A DNA stretch of 64,000 bases from Chloroflexota bacterium (GTDB lineage Bacteria; Chloroflexota; Anaerolineae; Anaerolineales; UBA11579): assembly GCA_013112575.1 (NCBI GenBank), contig JABFGG010000002.1, positions 310,001 to 374,000 on the forward strand. The letters run 5' to 3'. The notes below the pieces were generated by a model. The model was given only the letters and a program-made list of their open reading frames with translations. It had not been told where the DNA came from and did no database searches. The translations under genes and the position numbers were made by a program. Positions 18,838-26,615 of this stretch are shown in pieces (the stretch's first letter is position 1; every line of letters starts with the position of its first letter).

Positions 18838-20567
18838 TGAATAATAATTCGGACCTCTCACGCAATCCCGCTGTTGAAGATTTTCGTTTTGCACGTCGCC
18901 GCGCTACGGCAGAGCGCATCATGGCGCGTTTGAGGGGGCGTTCGGGACAATTGCTTTCCTTCGAAGATGTACGTGAAAAACTGCATGCCACGGAGGGCGT
19001 TCCCCGTGGTCTGGAGGAGATTCCTCTGGATGCCATTGTTGGCAGTGTAGGCCGATATGAGGACTTCACTCGCAAGTTTTATCCACGTGCCGATAGTGAT
19101 CAGGGTCGCTGGTCGCGGCTTAAATCCGCTTTTCCCAATGTCGGCGAAATGCCACCCATCGATGTTTATCGTATTGGAGATGCCTATTTTGTACTGGATG
19201 GCAACCATCGCGTCTCTGTGGCCCGCCAGGCAGGTGCGACCCATATCCCGGCCTATATCACTGAGGTCGCAACTAAAGTCCCTCTCTCTCCCGATGACCA
19301 GCCAGATGACATCATCATCAAGCAAGGTTACACGCGTTTTATTGAAGATACACGCATCGATGAGATATGCCCAGGTGTCGATTTCATTGTTACTGCCCCT
19401 GGGCGTTTTCGCCAACTACGGGAGGAGATCGCCGTACACCACTACCGGATGCAATTCGAGCGCAAAGCAGACGGAACTTTTGAAGAAGCAATTGCTGATT
19501 GGGTGGCTAACCGTTATTTACCGGTTGTCGAACAGATCCGCAATCAGGGTGTACTGCGCGATTTTCCCGGGCGTACGGTCACCGATCTGTTCCTTTGGTT
19601 GATGCGCCACCGCGAACGTTTATCCGAAACGCTTGACTGGGAAATTCGCCCTGAAGAAGTTACCCCGGAACTGGCTTCTGTTGAGAGCGTGGCGCCCCGT
19701 TGGATCTGGGACCGCATACGTGAGGCTGTCCTCAATTTTGTGCGCCCAAAGCAATTTGACCCTGGCCCCGAACCGGGTCACTGGCGGGTGGAGCACGTTA
19801 CGCCTCGTCATGATGATCGGTTGTTTTCATCGATCCTTATCCCGGTGCGGGATGATGAATTGGGTTGGCAAACTGTTGATCAGGCCATCCTCATTGCCCA
19901 GAAAGAAGAGGGCGTTTTGCGGGGGCTGCACGTGCTTGAAGATGGTGCCACTCGCGAAAGCAGTTATCGTATCCGTGAAGAATTTGAAATGCGTTGCCAG
20001 GCTGCTGGCGTTGAAGGCCAATTTGCTTTTGAAGAAGGCTCAGTTACTGACCATATCTTCAATCGTATTATCTGGAATGACCTGCTGGTCCTCAGCATGC
20101 AGCATCCCCCTGGTACGCAGCCACTCACACGGCTGCGTTCTGGTTTAAGGACCTTGTTGCAGCGCAGCTCCCGGCCTGTACTTACTGTTCCCGGGCCTTC
20201 GCCGATGCAGCGTGCGCTTTTAGCGTATGACGGTAGTCCAAAATCGGAAGAAGCTCTTTTCCTGGCGACCTATATGGCGCGCAGCTGGGGCACTGAATTG
20301 GTTGTGCTCACGATTGCCGAGCCGCAGCAGGCTCAGGAGAAGATCGCCTGGGCTAATTTTTACCTTGAGTCGCGGGATATCCAGGCGACATATTTGCAGG
20401 AAAAGGGCAAAATTGCAGATGTGATGTTGCAGGTTGCTGAAGAGAAAAACTGCGATTTGATCATCATGGGGGGGTATGGTTATCGGCCAATGGTTGAGAT
20501 GGTGCTCGGCAGCTCGGTCGATAAAGTGTTGCAGAACTTCAATTTCCCGGTTTTGATTAGTCGGTAA
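18837..20567 (+). CDS. ParB-like N-terminal / tandem universal-stress-protein fusion, copy 2
   Basis: 576 aa starting at GTG 18837, which shares its G with the TAG stop of copy 1. Same domain order: IPLDAIVGSVGRYEDF, VLDGNHRVSVARQAG (DGNHR at 121-125), a central helical segment containing ELASVESVAPRWIWD, then Usp domains beginning ILIPVRDDELGW and LAYDGSPKSEEAL and ending MGGYGYRP...GSSVDKVL. The two copies are strongly similar throughout yet clearly diverged, so this is an old tandem duplication that has been kept; the products may form a heteromer. About 390 nt without a gene follow, containing a 16-nt palindrome. Confidence 0.85.
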   Translation: MNNNSDLSRNPAVEDFRFARRRATAERIMARLRGRSGQLLSFEDVREKLHATEGVPRGLEEIPLDAIVGSVGRYEDFTRKFYPRADSDQGRWSRLKSAFPNVGEMPPIDVYRIGDAYFVLDGNHRVSVARQAGATHIPAYITEVATKVPLSPDDQPDDIIIKQGYTRFIEDTRIDEICPGVDFIVTAPGRFRQLREEIAVHHYRMQFERKADGTFEEAIADWVANRYLPVVEQIRNQGVLRDFPGRTVTDLFLWLMRHRERLSETLDWEIRPEEVTPELASVESVAPRWIWDRIREAVLNFVRPKQFDPGPEPGHWRVEHVTPRHDDRLFSSILIPVRDDELGWQTVDQAILIAQKEEGVLRGLHVLEDGATRESSYRIREEFEMRCQAAGVEGQFAFEEGSVTDHIFNRIIWNDLLVLSMQHPPGTQPLTRLRSGLRTLLQRSSRPVLTVPGPSPMQRALLAYDGSPKSEEALFLATYMARSWGTELVVLTIAEPQQAQEKIAWANFYLESRDIQATYLQEKGKIADVMLQVAEEKNCDLIIMGGYGYRPMVEMVLGSSVDKVLQNFNFPVLISR

Positions 20568-20596
20568 TTGGCAAATTAAATTCCAAACTATCTTAG

Positions 20597-20612
20597 TTAA
20601 CCAATTGGTTAA
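20597..20612. repeat. 16-nt perfect palindrome, operator-like
   Basis: TTAACCAATTGGTTAA is an exact dyad 30 nt after the second Usp gene. Its size and AT ends resemble binding sites of dimeric TetR- or MarR-type repressors. No such regulator is in the window, and no gene starts within 300 nt on the plus strand. Confidence 0.5.
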
Positions 20613-20862
20613 TGTAGTTAATGTACCCTATGTGGGGGAATGCTTGGTTTTGACTGGCGGGTTTTTGCCGGAATAACAGGTGTGGGGGTGGAAGGAAAAG
20701 GCAGCGGCAGATGTGGTGGTGCGGGGTGGGAGAATGGTGTCAAAAGGGCGATTTAATGTACCCGTATGTACCCCTAATGTAGGGATATAAGTACATTCAT
20801 ATACGGCGAACGGAAAAAAACCTTATTAATTAGTAGCAGGGCAAGCTACAGAAAATCCGAAT

Positions 20863-20901
20863 GAGATTGGCGGTACTACAAGCAGCAGTACCACCAGTCT
20901 C
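20863..20901. terminator. Strong stem-loop downstream of the WxL-interacting remnant
   Basis: GAGATTGGCGGTACT (20863-20877) and AGTACCACCAGTCTC (20887-20901) pair over 15 positions with two mismatches, with a 9-nt loop. It lies 58 nt beyond the stop of the minus-strand gene at 20959. No long T-run on either side, so termination is only likely. Confidence 0.4.
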
Positions 20902-20958
20902 TTTGCATTTTGCGGATGGGAGAGGCTAATTCTTTCGCGGGTCAATCGAGGTTCGTGA

Positions 20959-21798
20959 TCAGTTCTGTGGGTTTGCGATAATACGTGATTTCATGCGCCG
21001 ACGACGGACGATAATGATCGCAAGCAAAGATAAAGCGAGCACCGTAAGACTGATGGTTATCCATAGCCACAGGCGATTGGGCGAAGGACTATCCTCAATT
21101 TGCACATCTTCAGCGGGAATGATCTCTGCAATGCTAGGAGATTGCGGGGCTTGTGGAGCCAACTCTTCGACAATAGGCTGGCCCTCGCGCACGAAGGCTG
21201 TTGCTTCTTCATAAAGACTGCTGCCACCAGCATAGTTGAGCCTCACAATCAAAGAATAATCGCTGTCTGCCAGGCGGATAGGTGAGGTGACCCAGAAAAC
21301 TGAAACTACAAATTTAGCTTCGCTTTCGCCTGCATCTACCTAGCCCTCTGTGGGTAGGGCTTCCACAACCAGGCCAGCCACATGATGTCCGGGTGGTGTA
21401 TCTGCCGGGACAGTTATAGAGAAAGGTACATTGGCTTCTTCACCGGCACCCAGTTTGATTTCCATTTCAGAAGGGGAAAGCCAACCGCTGACACCATTAA
21501 TATGCTCCCCCTGTTTCCTAAACGTTGTGCCACCATTCTGTGCGCTGATCCCATCACCGGTGTAGAGTTTTAGGGTGATGGGCTGTTCACTGCCGTTCAT
21601 CACCAGGGCTTCGTCCTGCAAAACTTGCCCGGGTGTCAAAATGTGGTGGAAATAGGAGAATGTTTCTGGGCGATCCTCAAAGGCTTTTGTGGGCCGGATG
21701 CCGAAAGAAATGCCTACATCTGCCTGGGCGAAGACAGGCCTCGGGATAATCAAAGAGACCAAGCTTAATATAATAAATACCTGAAATAATTTCTTCAT
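20959..21798 (-). pseudogene. WxL-interacting (DUF916-like) surface protein, interrupted by in-frame TAG
   Basis: One continuous frame of 279 codons broken by TAG at codon 153 (21342-21340). Before it: a signal peptide (MKKLFQVFIILSLVSLIIPRPVFA), then an immunoglobulin-like region (GISFGIRPTKAF, ETFSYFHHILTPGQ, VPFSITVPADTPPGHH) as in the DUF916 family that partners WxL proteins. After it the sense frame resumes with a further beta domain (ESEAKFVVSVFWVTSPI, DYSLIVRLNYAGG), a Pro/Glu stretch and a C-terminal membrane helix with a basic stop (WLWITISLTVLAL...VRRRRMKSR). The parts on both sides clearly belong together. GGAG stands 8 nt before ATG 21798. Most likely a recently inactivated gene; amber suppression is the less likely reading. 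Confidence 0.75.
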
Positions 21799-21809
21799 TT
21801 CTGTTACTC

Positions 21810-21931
21810 CGTAGACCAGGGAAGCTTACGCTGGAGGTGGCAATTGCCAGCCCAGAGGCGCGTGAAGCTCCATTGCATAATGCAAGCAGTAATGTACAGA
21901 TAAACAGACGTGCAGCAAACCGTCTTTGCAT
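21810..21931 (-). pseudogene. N-terminal fragment of a secreted (WxL-type?) protein
   Basis: A short frame beginning MQRRFAARLFICTLLLALCNGASRASG reads as a signal peptide, followed by LAIATSSVSFPGL, like the start of mature WxL-type surface proteins as I recall them. The match then stops; the rest of the frame runs into the ribosome site of the next gene. No Shine-Dalgarno is evident for it. It looks like the 5' remnant of a deleted surface protein gene. Low certainty because it is short. Confidence 0.4.
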
Positions 21932-21984
21932 ACATTTTCTAGGCCACGGAATTACTTATACATTTGTGGCCGTATAATAATTTT

Positions 21985-22020
21985 GAGGATGCTCCCTTTT
22001 TTTTCTAAGGGAGCATCCTC
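21985..22020. terminator. Perfect 14-bp stem-loop after the WxL fragment
   Basis: GAGGATGCTCCCTT (21985-21998) and AAGGGAGCATCCTC (22007-22020) are exact inverted arms with an 8-nt loop, 12 nt beyond the stop of the minus-strand WxL fragment. Probably its terminator, although only AAAATTATTAT follows on that strand. Confidence 0.6.
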
Positions 22021-22032
22021 AAAGCCGGACAG

Positions 22033-22380
22033 TTAAGGCCCGGAAACAGCGCTAACTGTGATCGTAGCAGTATAGGTACCAGTACCCACGTAGGTATGAG
22101 CGGGTATCTCTAATTCAAAATTAGGACTAATTGAATAGGTGCCCATTCCTTGATCCACGGCTGCAGATATAAATTTGAGAGCCGTAGCCGGAGATTCCGG
22201 GATGGCCGTTAAGGTTGTAACTTGCGAAGTGGGTTTAGTATTACCTGCGGTGACTGTGACATTTGTATCCAGCAATTGAATCTAAAATTCCTGATCTGCT
22301 GAAGAAATGTCAATAGTGCGTAATGGCACACCACCATTTGTAATCTTTTTATTTCCAGCTCCTTTTAAATACACGGTCAA
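22033..22380 (-). pseudogene. WxL-type surface protein, C-terminal remnant with in-frame TAG
   Basis: The minus-strand frame reads LKGAGNKKITNGGVPLRTI up to TAG at 22284-22282, then continues in the same frame with LLDTNVTVTAGNTKPTSQ and closes with IPAHTYVGTGTYTATITVSA, a typical beta-sandwich end of WxL-type surface domains. There is no signal peptide and no start codon at a proper distance from the one Shine-Dalgarno-like AAAGGAG, so the 5' part of the gene is missing. It stands directly behind a c-di-GMP riboswitch and its terminator, which presumably once controlled a full surface protein gene. Read as a decayed gene. Confidence 0.65.
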
Positions 22381-22407
22381 CAAAAAACGATCTGCCATGG
22401 CAGGTCG
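22381..22407 (-). terminator. Riboswitch expression-platform terminator
   Basis: On the minus strand CGACCTGC-CATG-GCAGATCG (22407-22388, one C/A mismatch) is followed by TTTTTTG. It lies about 22 nt after the c-di-GMP aptamer, the arrangement of a transcription-controlling riboswitch. Confidence 0.75.
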
Positions 22408-22429
22408 TCGAAGTAGCGCGTAACATCCG

Positions 22430-22510
22430 GCGGCATGGCAGCCATAGCGACTAGTGAAGTCACTGTAGGCCCATAGCTTTGCGACCTTGGCTTTCGCCAA
22501 GTGTGCCTTT
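22430..22510 (-). ncRNA. Cyclic di-GMP-I (GEMM) riboswitch aptamer, probable
   Basis: The minus-strand RNA contains CUUGGC-GAAA-GCCAAG (a stem with a GNRA tetraloop), then GUCGCAAAGCUAUGGGCCUA, closely matching the GEMM-I core GACGCAAAGC...GGCCUA. A hairpin (AGUG-ACUU-CACU) and UAUGGCUGCC follow, with outer GGCA/UGCC pairing. The tetraloop hairpin, the CGCAAAGC junction and the second arm are in the order of the Rfam cyclic-di-GMP-I class. The intrinsic terminator follows directly. c-di-GMP riboswitches commonly control adhesins and surface proteins, which fits the WxL-type locus behind it. Not verified by a covariance search. Confidence 0.72.
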
Positions 22511-22673
22511 TCGAGCGATCTTTTATTTCTTTATGTGTAGATTATATGGCTTTTATAGCTATTTTATGTTTGCATTCTTATGAGGTGACTTTGCGTTTAT
22601 GAGAGGGTGCAAGTGATAGACTTTTTGGCGTTGTGCTTTAGAAAAAGATGTAAATCTTATTACTTTCCAGCAG

Positions 22674-23936
22674 CTATCCTTTCACAAATCCTCGCATCGT
22701 CGTTTGATAATCCGGGAAAATCTCTCCGAAAGCTTGATTATTTAAGCGCTTGCTCAACACCTCTGCCAGCACGTCCCGGTAGTCGGTCGTCACTGCCAGG
22801 TCTCCCGGCCCAAACAATTGCCCGCGCTCCAGGCCTGGCCATTGCCCATGCACTACGCCACCCTGCACGTTGCCACCCATCAACATCATCATGCTGCCGT
22901 GCCCGTGGTCCGTGCCCAGGCTGGCATTCTCCGCCACGCGCCGCCCAAACTCTGACATCACCACCACTGTCAAATTCTTGTGGTGTTCATGCAGGTCAGC
23001 ATGAAAGGCTGCCAGACCCTGGCCCAAATCGCCCATCAAATTGGGCATCAGGCCTTCTGCCGTGCCTTGTGCAAAGTGCGTATCCCAACCCCCTACGTCG
23101 ATAGTGGCGACTTCAAGCCCTACCTGTGCCTTGACCAGTTGGGCAATTTGCTGTAAGCCATAACCAAATTCTGATTGCGGGTAAGCCATCTCGCCAGCAC
23201 TGGTGTAGCCTTCTGGATCCAGCATGGCCAGCGTATCCAAAATATCCAGCGTTTCCTGCCCGACAACACTCAGGTCATCTGGCCCACTGTACAAAGCCTG
23301 TAAGCCTGCCGTCATCTGGGCCACTGCCTGGTCATCGCCACCGAGGTGGAAATCGATAATGGAACGCAAAGCCGTCACTGGCACTGAGCCATACATACTG
23401 CGCGGCACCATCTCGCCCAGGCCCACAGCTCGTAAGGGGCTGGGGTTGCCTGTGTTGTAGGTAGACAGGTGTCGCCCAATCCAGCCGGAAGCGGGACCTT
23501 GCTCATCACTCACACCGCGCTCCATCAGTTCCATGGCTTTGAAGTGGCTGCGGGATTCATCTGGCGCGCCACAAGCATGTACAATGGCTAGATTTTGAGA
23601 ACTCCAAGCATCCATTAATGGACCCATGGCGGGGTGCAGGCCAAAGAAACCGTCCAGGTCGATCACCCGGTTTTGGGCGTTGGCCCGCGTGTCATCGGGG
23701 CGTGCCACACCCAGCGTAGGGCGTGACTGGTAATAGGCTTCCTCACCATGTGGTATGACCATGTTGAGCACATCGGCAGCCCCGCGCAGGAAAACTACGA
23801 CCATTACGTCTCCACGTGGGTCGCTTTGGGCAGGAGCAAAAGCCAAACGCGGCATCCAGGCGGGCCAGGCAACAGCAAAGGGGGCTACTGCAGCGGACTT
23901 CAAGAAATCTCTACGGGTAAAGTTGTTACGGATCAT
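22674..23936 (-). CDS. DUF1501 family Tat-exported protein
   Basis: 420 aa. The N-terminus has a twin-arginine signal (FTRRDFLKSAAVAPF), so it should be exported folded. The body is of the DUF1501 type, an alkaline-phosphatase/sulfatase-like fold: VMVVVFLRGAADVLNM, the HPAMGPLMDAW region, VATIDVGGWDTH, VVMSEFGRRVAENASLGTDHGHGS with the His/Asp cluster expected for metal binding. Enzymatic role is unknown for the family. It lies 9 nt behind a DUF1800 gene. DUF1800/DUF1501 pairs are a known conserved couple in many phyla, thought to act together outside the membrane. The last gene of its unit. Confidence 0.92.
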   Translation of the reverse strand: MIRNNFTRRDFLKSAAVAPFAVAWPAWMPRLAFAPAQSDPRGDVMVVVFLRGAADVLNMVIPHGEEAYYQSRPTLGVARPDDTRANAQNRVIDLDGFFGLHPAMGPLMDAWSSQNLAIVHACGAPDESRSHFKAMELMERGVSDEQGPASGWIGRHLSTYNTGNPSPLRAVGLGEMVPRSMYGSVPVTALRSIIDFHLGGDDQAVAQMTAGLQALYSGPDDLSVVGQETLDILDTLAMLDPEGYTSAGEMAYPQSEFGYGLQQIAQLVKAQVGLEVATIDVGGWDTHFAQGTAEGLMPNLMGDLGQGLAAFHADLHEHHKNLTVVVMSEFGRRVAENASLGTDHGHGSMMMLMGGNVQGGVVHGQWPGLERGQLFGPGDLAVTTDYRDVLAEVLSKRLNNQAFGEIFPDYQTTMRGFVKG

Positions 23937-23945
23937 GATCTCTCC

Positions 23946-25436
23946 TTAGCGCCATTGGAAGGCAGGGGCAGCTACTAAACCGGCCACCAACACACTGGCA
24001 AATTGTTGGATGTCGTCCAGGGCGCGGCCTTCCATTGCGGCCAGCATCTGGTCACGTTCATTTTGCGGGAAGGGCACACCGATCAGTAAGGTGCTGAGTT
24101 GGTCAATGACGCTGTGAGGGTCACTGGCCCCGGCCAGATCGAACAACTTATTCAGCTTGACTTCCGTGCCAGGCAAATCGTTGGTTGAAAGCGCCAGCGC
24201 ATACTTCCAACGCGGCATCAGGTTGCTGGTCCAGGCATTGGCGCGCTCTGGCGGGCCATCCGGCGTGGGCCATTCGAACATGGGTTGGCCCATGAAGCCC
24301 AGGTATTCATACACACCTTTGGGGATGCTGGTCTCGGCGTTGAGCATGCGCAAGGCTGAAGTGATGAAATGCAAAGGTCGTTTATATTTCGGTGGCAAAG
24401 CCGGGGTTTGAGTCACCAATCCATCCAAGAGGATTACACGCAGTACCGAGGGGATGTCGCCATCTGAAGCCAGGAAGGCTTCAGTAGCGCGTTCAACCAA
24501 TTCGGGCGCATCAGCTTCAGGATCGTCAGTAATAAAACGTTGCACCAGTTTGTGGGAAACAAAGCGGGCCGTGGCCGGGTGTGTAGCAAGCACCTCCAGG
24601 ACACTCTCAGCCTCACTGATGCCATTGGGTTCGATGACTTTACCCAGAACTTGCTTGGTGCCGTTATCGTGGACATCATCGTCAAAAGTGAATTCACCAC
24701 GCCAGAAATGCTCTTTGACCGTCCAGCCGGTGAGGCAGCGGGCCAATTCCATGACATCGTCTTGCGTATAGCCAGCATCGACACCCAGGGTGTGCAGTTC
24801 CATCAGTTCGCGAGCGTAGTTCTCATTGGGATGCTCGGCAAGGTTGGCCTGGTTGTCCAGATAGATCATCATAGCCGGGGAGTGTGCCGAAGCCCAAAGA
24901 AGGTCACGGAAGTTTCCCAGGGCGTGTGCCCGGATGACTTCGCGGTCATCCACCACTTTGAGGTACCAGCAATCGCCTTTGGCTACCGAGATGTTGAAGT
25001 GGTCGGTCCAGAACTCGACCATCACTTCGTACAATTGACGGTTACTGTAGATCTGGCGGGTGAGGGTGGCGCGGCGTAATTCCTCGATGACATCCTGCTT
25101 TTCGTAGGCTTCGGCAGCATCTGCTTCGAGATTAATCGAGTCATAGGGCCGGATGCGGATCATCGTGCCCAGGTCTTTGATGCCCTCATAGGCCAATTGC
25201 TCTTCGACCCAGTTCCCTAGACCTATCTGAGCGGCGTACCGGCGTTCGGCAACACGTGGCCCGTAGGTTATACGGCTGAGTGCCCGAAAGAGGCCACTGC
25301 TATCCGGTGTGGGCCATTGGCTGATCTCACCAGGGCCACCCGCCAGTTCGGCATAAAGGGGAGCACAGGCTTGTAAGGAGGCACCTGCCGCTACCAGGCC
25401 CGCCAGGCGCAGGAATTCGCGTCGGCTGAGATTCAT
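23946..25436 (-). CDS. DUF1800 family exported lipoprotein
   Basis: 496 aa. Starts with MNLSRREFLRLAGLVAAGASLQAC: a twin-arginine motif followed by a lipobox (LQAC), so probably a Tat-exported lipoprotein. The DUF1800 body is helical, with RITYGPRVAERRYAAQIG near residue 57, the segment FWTDHFNISVAKGD and the signature NYARELMELHTLGVD, then ALRMLN and the typical TPDGPPERANAW. Family function is not established. It starts 2 nt after the 176-aa membrane protein gene and is 9 nt ahead of the DUF1501 partner, so all are likely on one mRNA with the upstream sigma/anti-sigma genes or from a nearby promoter. Confidence 0.92.
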   Translation of the reverse strand: MNLSRREFLRLAGLVAAGASLQACAPLYAELAGGPGEISQWPTPDSSGLFRALSRITYGPRVAERRYAAQIGLGNWVEEQLAYEGIKDLGTMIRIRPYDSINLEADAAEAYEKQDVIEELRRATLTRQIYSNRQLYEVMVEFWTDHFNISVAKGDCWYLKVVDDREVIRAHALGNFRDLLWASAHSPAMMIYLDNQANLAEHPNENYARELMELHTLGVDAGYTQDDVMELARCLTGWTVKEHFWRGEFTFDDDVHDNGTKQVLGKVIEPNGISEAESVLEVLATHPATARFVSHKLVQRFITDDPEADAPELVERATEAFLASDGDIPSVLRVILLDGLVTQTPALPPKYKRPLHFITSALRMLNAETSIPKGVYEYLGFMGQPMFEWPTPDGPPERANAWTSNLMPRWKYALALSTNDLPGTEVKLNKLFDLAGASDPHSVIDQLSTLLIGVPFPQNERDQMLAAMEGRALDDIQQFASVLVAGLVAAPAFQWR

Positions 25437-25438
25437 TG

Positions 25439-25969
25439 CTAAGCTTTGGCTGGAGCAACAATAGTTGTGTCCACTGATTTGGCTTTGGGCCTGGGTATTG
25501 ACCCTAATAAACCGAAAACAGCCGCGCCCATGGAGATAATAATGCTCAGGGGAATGACCACGAACCAGCCTAGGATAGGGAAGGCGGCTGCTAATTCAAA
25601 AGCCACAGCAGCGCGCACGAACGCCCCAGCTTTGCTCAGTTCTTCATCACTGTTGCTGCGTAGGCGTTCGGCCATGTGGGCAGTAATGCCAGCGGCCCCG
25701 ATGCCGGCGAAACCGAGCAAGCCGAATAACAGGACGGCTCCCAGGAAGCTGGTGAAGGGCAGGGAGATGGCAAACAGGATGAAAACCGGCACAGTCAAAA
25801 TGCCGGAAACCAGCAGACCCAATCCCAAGGTGATCCAGGGGTTGCGGGCCACACGGCTGCTAGCGCCCTCAACGGCTTTGGGGAAGAGCAGCCACCAGGC
25901 GGTGAGCATGCCGGGGAAGGCGATGCCCAGGGCTAACAAAGTTCCAAATATCGCAAATACGTCGGACAT
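25439..25969 (-). CDS. Membrane protein, four helices
   Basis: 176 aa with four predicted membrane segments (around residues 5-28, 45-68, 72-100 and 118-155). A short cytoplasmic-type loop RLRSNSDEEL lies between the third and fourth. The tail is polar (RPKAKSVDTTIVAPAKA). No family recognised. Two nt before the DUF1800 gene, so co-transcribed with the DUF1800/DUF1501 pair. It shares general layout with the neighbouring 173-aa membrane protein, which may be a distant relative. Possibly a partner of the exported pair. Confidence 0.78.
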   Translation of the reverse strand: MSDVFAIFGTLLALGIAFPGMLTAWWLLFPKAVEGASSRVARNPWITLGLGLLVSGILTVPVFILFAISLPFTSFLGAVLLFGLLGFAGIGAAGITAHMAERLRSNSDEELSKAGAFVRAAVAFELAAAFPILGWFVVIPLSIIISMGAAVFGLLGSIPRPKAKSVDTTIVAPAKA

Positions 25970-25982
25970 AATATTTCTCCTT

Positions 25983-26021
25983 AAATCAAAAAGTGTCTAC
26001 CCGGGTTACAGGCAGACACTT
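25983..26021 (-). terminator. Intrinsic terminator
   Basis: On the minus strand AAGTGTCTGCC (26021-26011) pairs with GGTAGACACTT (26001-25991), an 11-bp stem with one mismatch, followed by TTTGATTT. It ends the 26073 gene's transcript and separates it from the DUF1800 unit. Confidence 0.75.
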
Positions 26022-26072
26022 AAAAATGTTGCAGGATTTGGAAAACTGGTGCTAGCTATTCATAGGGAAGTA

Positions 26073-26594
26073 TTATTTTTTCTTGCTATCTTCCTCACCA
26101 ATCTTAGCCGCAGAGGGTTTGCGTAAGCGGTTAAACAGGCCTAATAGAAATGCGCCAAAGGCCAGGACAGTCAGGTAAAGTGCCAAGCCGAACCAGCCGA
26201 CATAAGGCGTGAGTGAGCCCAGAATCAAGACAGCACTACCATAGATGTTGCGCCGCAACTTATTGTGGTCAGGGAAAAGGCGTTCTCCAAGTAGTTGGAC
26301 GATGCCGGTCAGGCCAAACAAGGCGCTAACAGTCAGAAAAACAAGAGCCAGAACTCCGGGCACAGCCAGGATCTGGAAGCCACTGTTTTCGGCAATGGCA
26401 ATAAATACCACGCTGATGACCCCAAAGAAGAAGAAATTGACCAGGCCAAGAATAAAAGTGCGGCCCTGGCTGTTCTCAACAGCCTCGCGCATGTTATCGG
26501 TGAAGTTGGGAAACAAGGCGCCGATCACCAGAAATAAAGCGATCAGTGTGGCGGCGCTCATCAGGATCCCAAGGATGATAGCAAGAACTTCCAT
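26073..26594 (-). CDS. Membrane protein, probable signalling partner of sigma/anti-sigma locus
   Basis: 173 aa with four hydrophobic stretches (residues ~4-25, 45-63, 68-95 and 112-150) and a polar basic C-terminus (RLRKPSAAKIGEEDSKKK). No family recognised. It lies 21 nt after the anti-sigma gene in the same direction and is followed by a terminator, so it is the last gene of an ECF sigma / anti-sigma / membrane protein operon. It may be regulated by, or feed into, that sigma factor. Inference from position only. Confidence 0.78.
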   Translation of the reverse strand: MEVLAIILGILMSAATLIALFLVIGALFPNFTDNMREAVENSQGRTFILGLVNFFFFGVISVVFIAIAENSGFQILAVPGVLALVFLTVSALFGLTGIVQLLGERLFPDHNKLRRNIYGSAVLILGSLTPYVGWFGLALYLTVLAFGAFLLGLFNRLRKPSAAKIGEEDSKKK

Positions 26595-26615
26595 GTTTTT
26601 CTCCTAATACCTGCT

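Larger units (their letters stand above)
20568..20958. other. Gene-free stretch with palindrome, short repeats and hairpin
   Basis: 391 nt with no convincing reading frame. It holds a 16-nt palindrome (20597-20612), two copies of TTAATGTACCC (20618-20628 and 20753-20763) with further GTA-rich near-copies (GTATGTACCCC, TAATGTAGGG), and a 15-nt stem-loop at 20863-20901. It separates the Usp operon from the decayed WxL locus. Confidence 0.6.

Noticed and set aside
20600..20800. TTAATGTACCC repeats as a CRISPR array
   Set aside because: Only two exact copies 135 nt apart, too short, no regular spacers and no cas genes.
20959..22380. Pyrrolysine coding by the two in-frame TAG codons
   Set aside because: proS (2306) and ligA (7325) end in TAG as normal stops, no Pyl genes are in the window, and the neighbouring fragments show ordinary decay. 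Kept only as a test to run.
22282..22500. Minus-strand frame starting MAKAKVAKLWAYSD as a gene
   Set aside because: Its 5' two thirds lie on the riboswitch aptamer and terminator; only the downstream end is a true (WxL remnant) reading frame.
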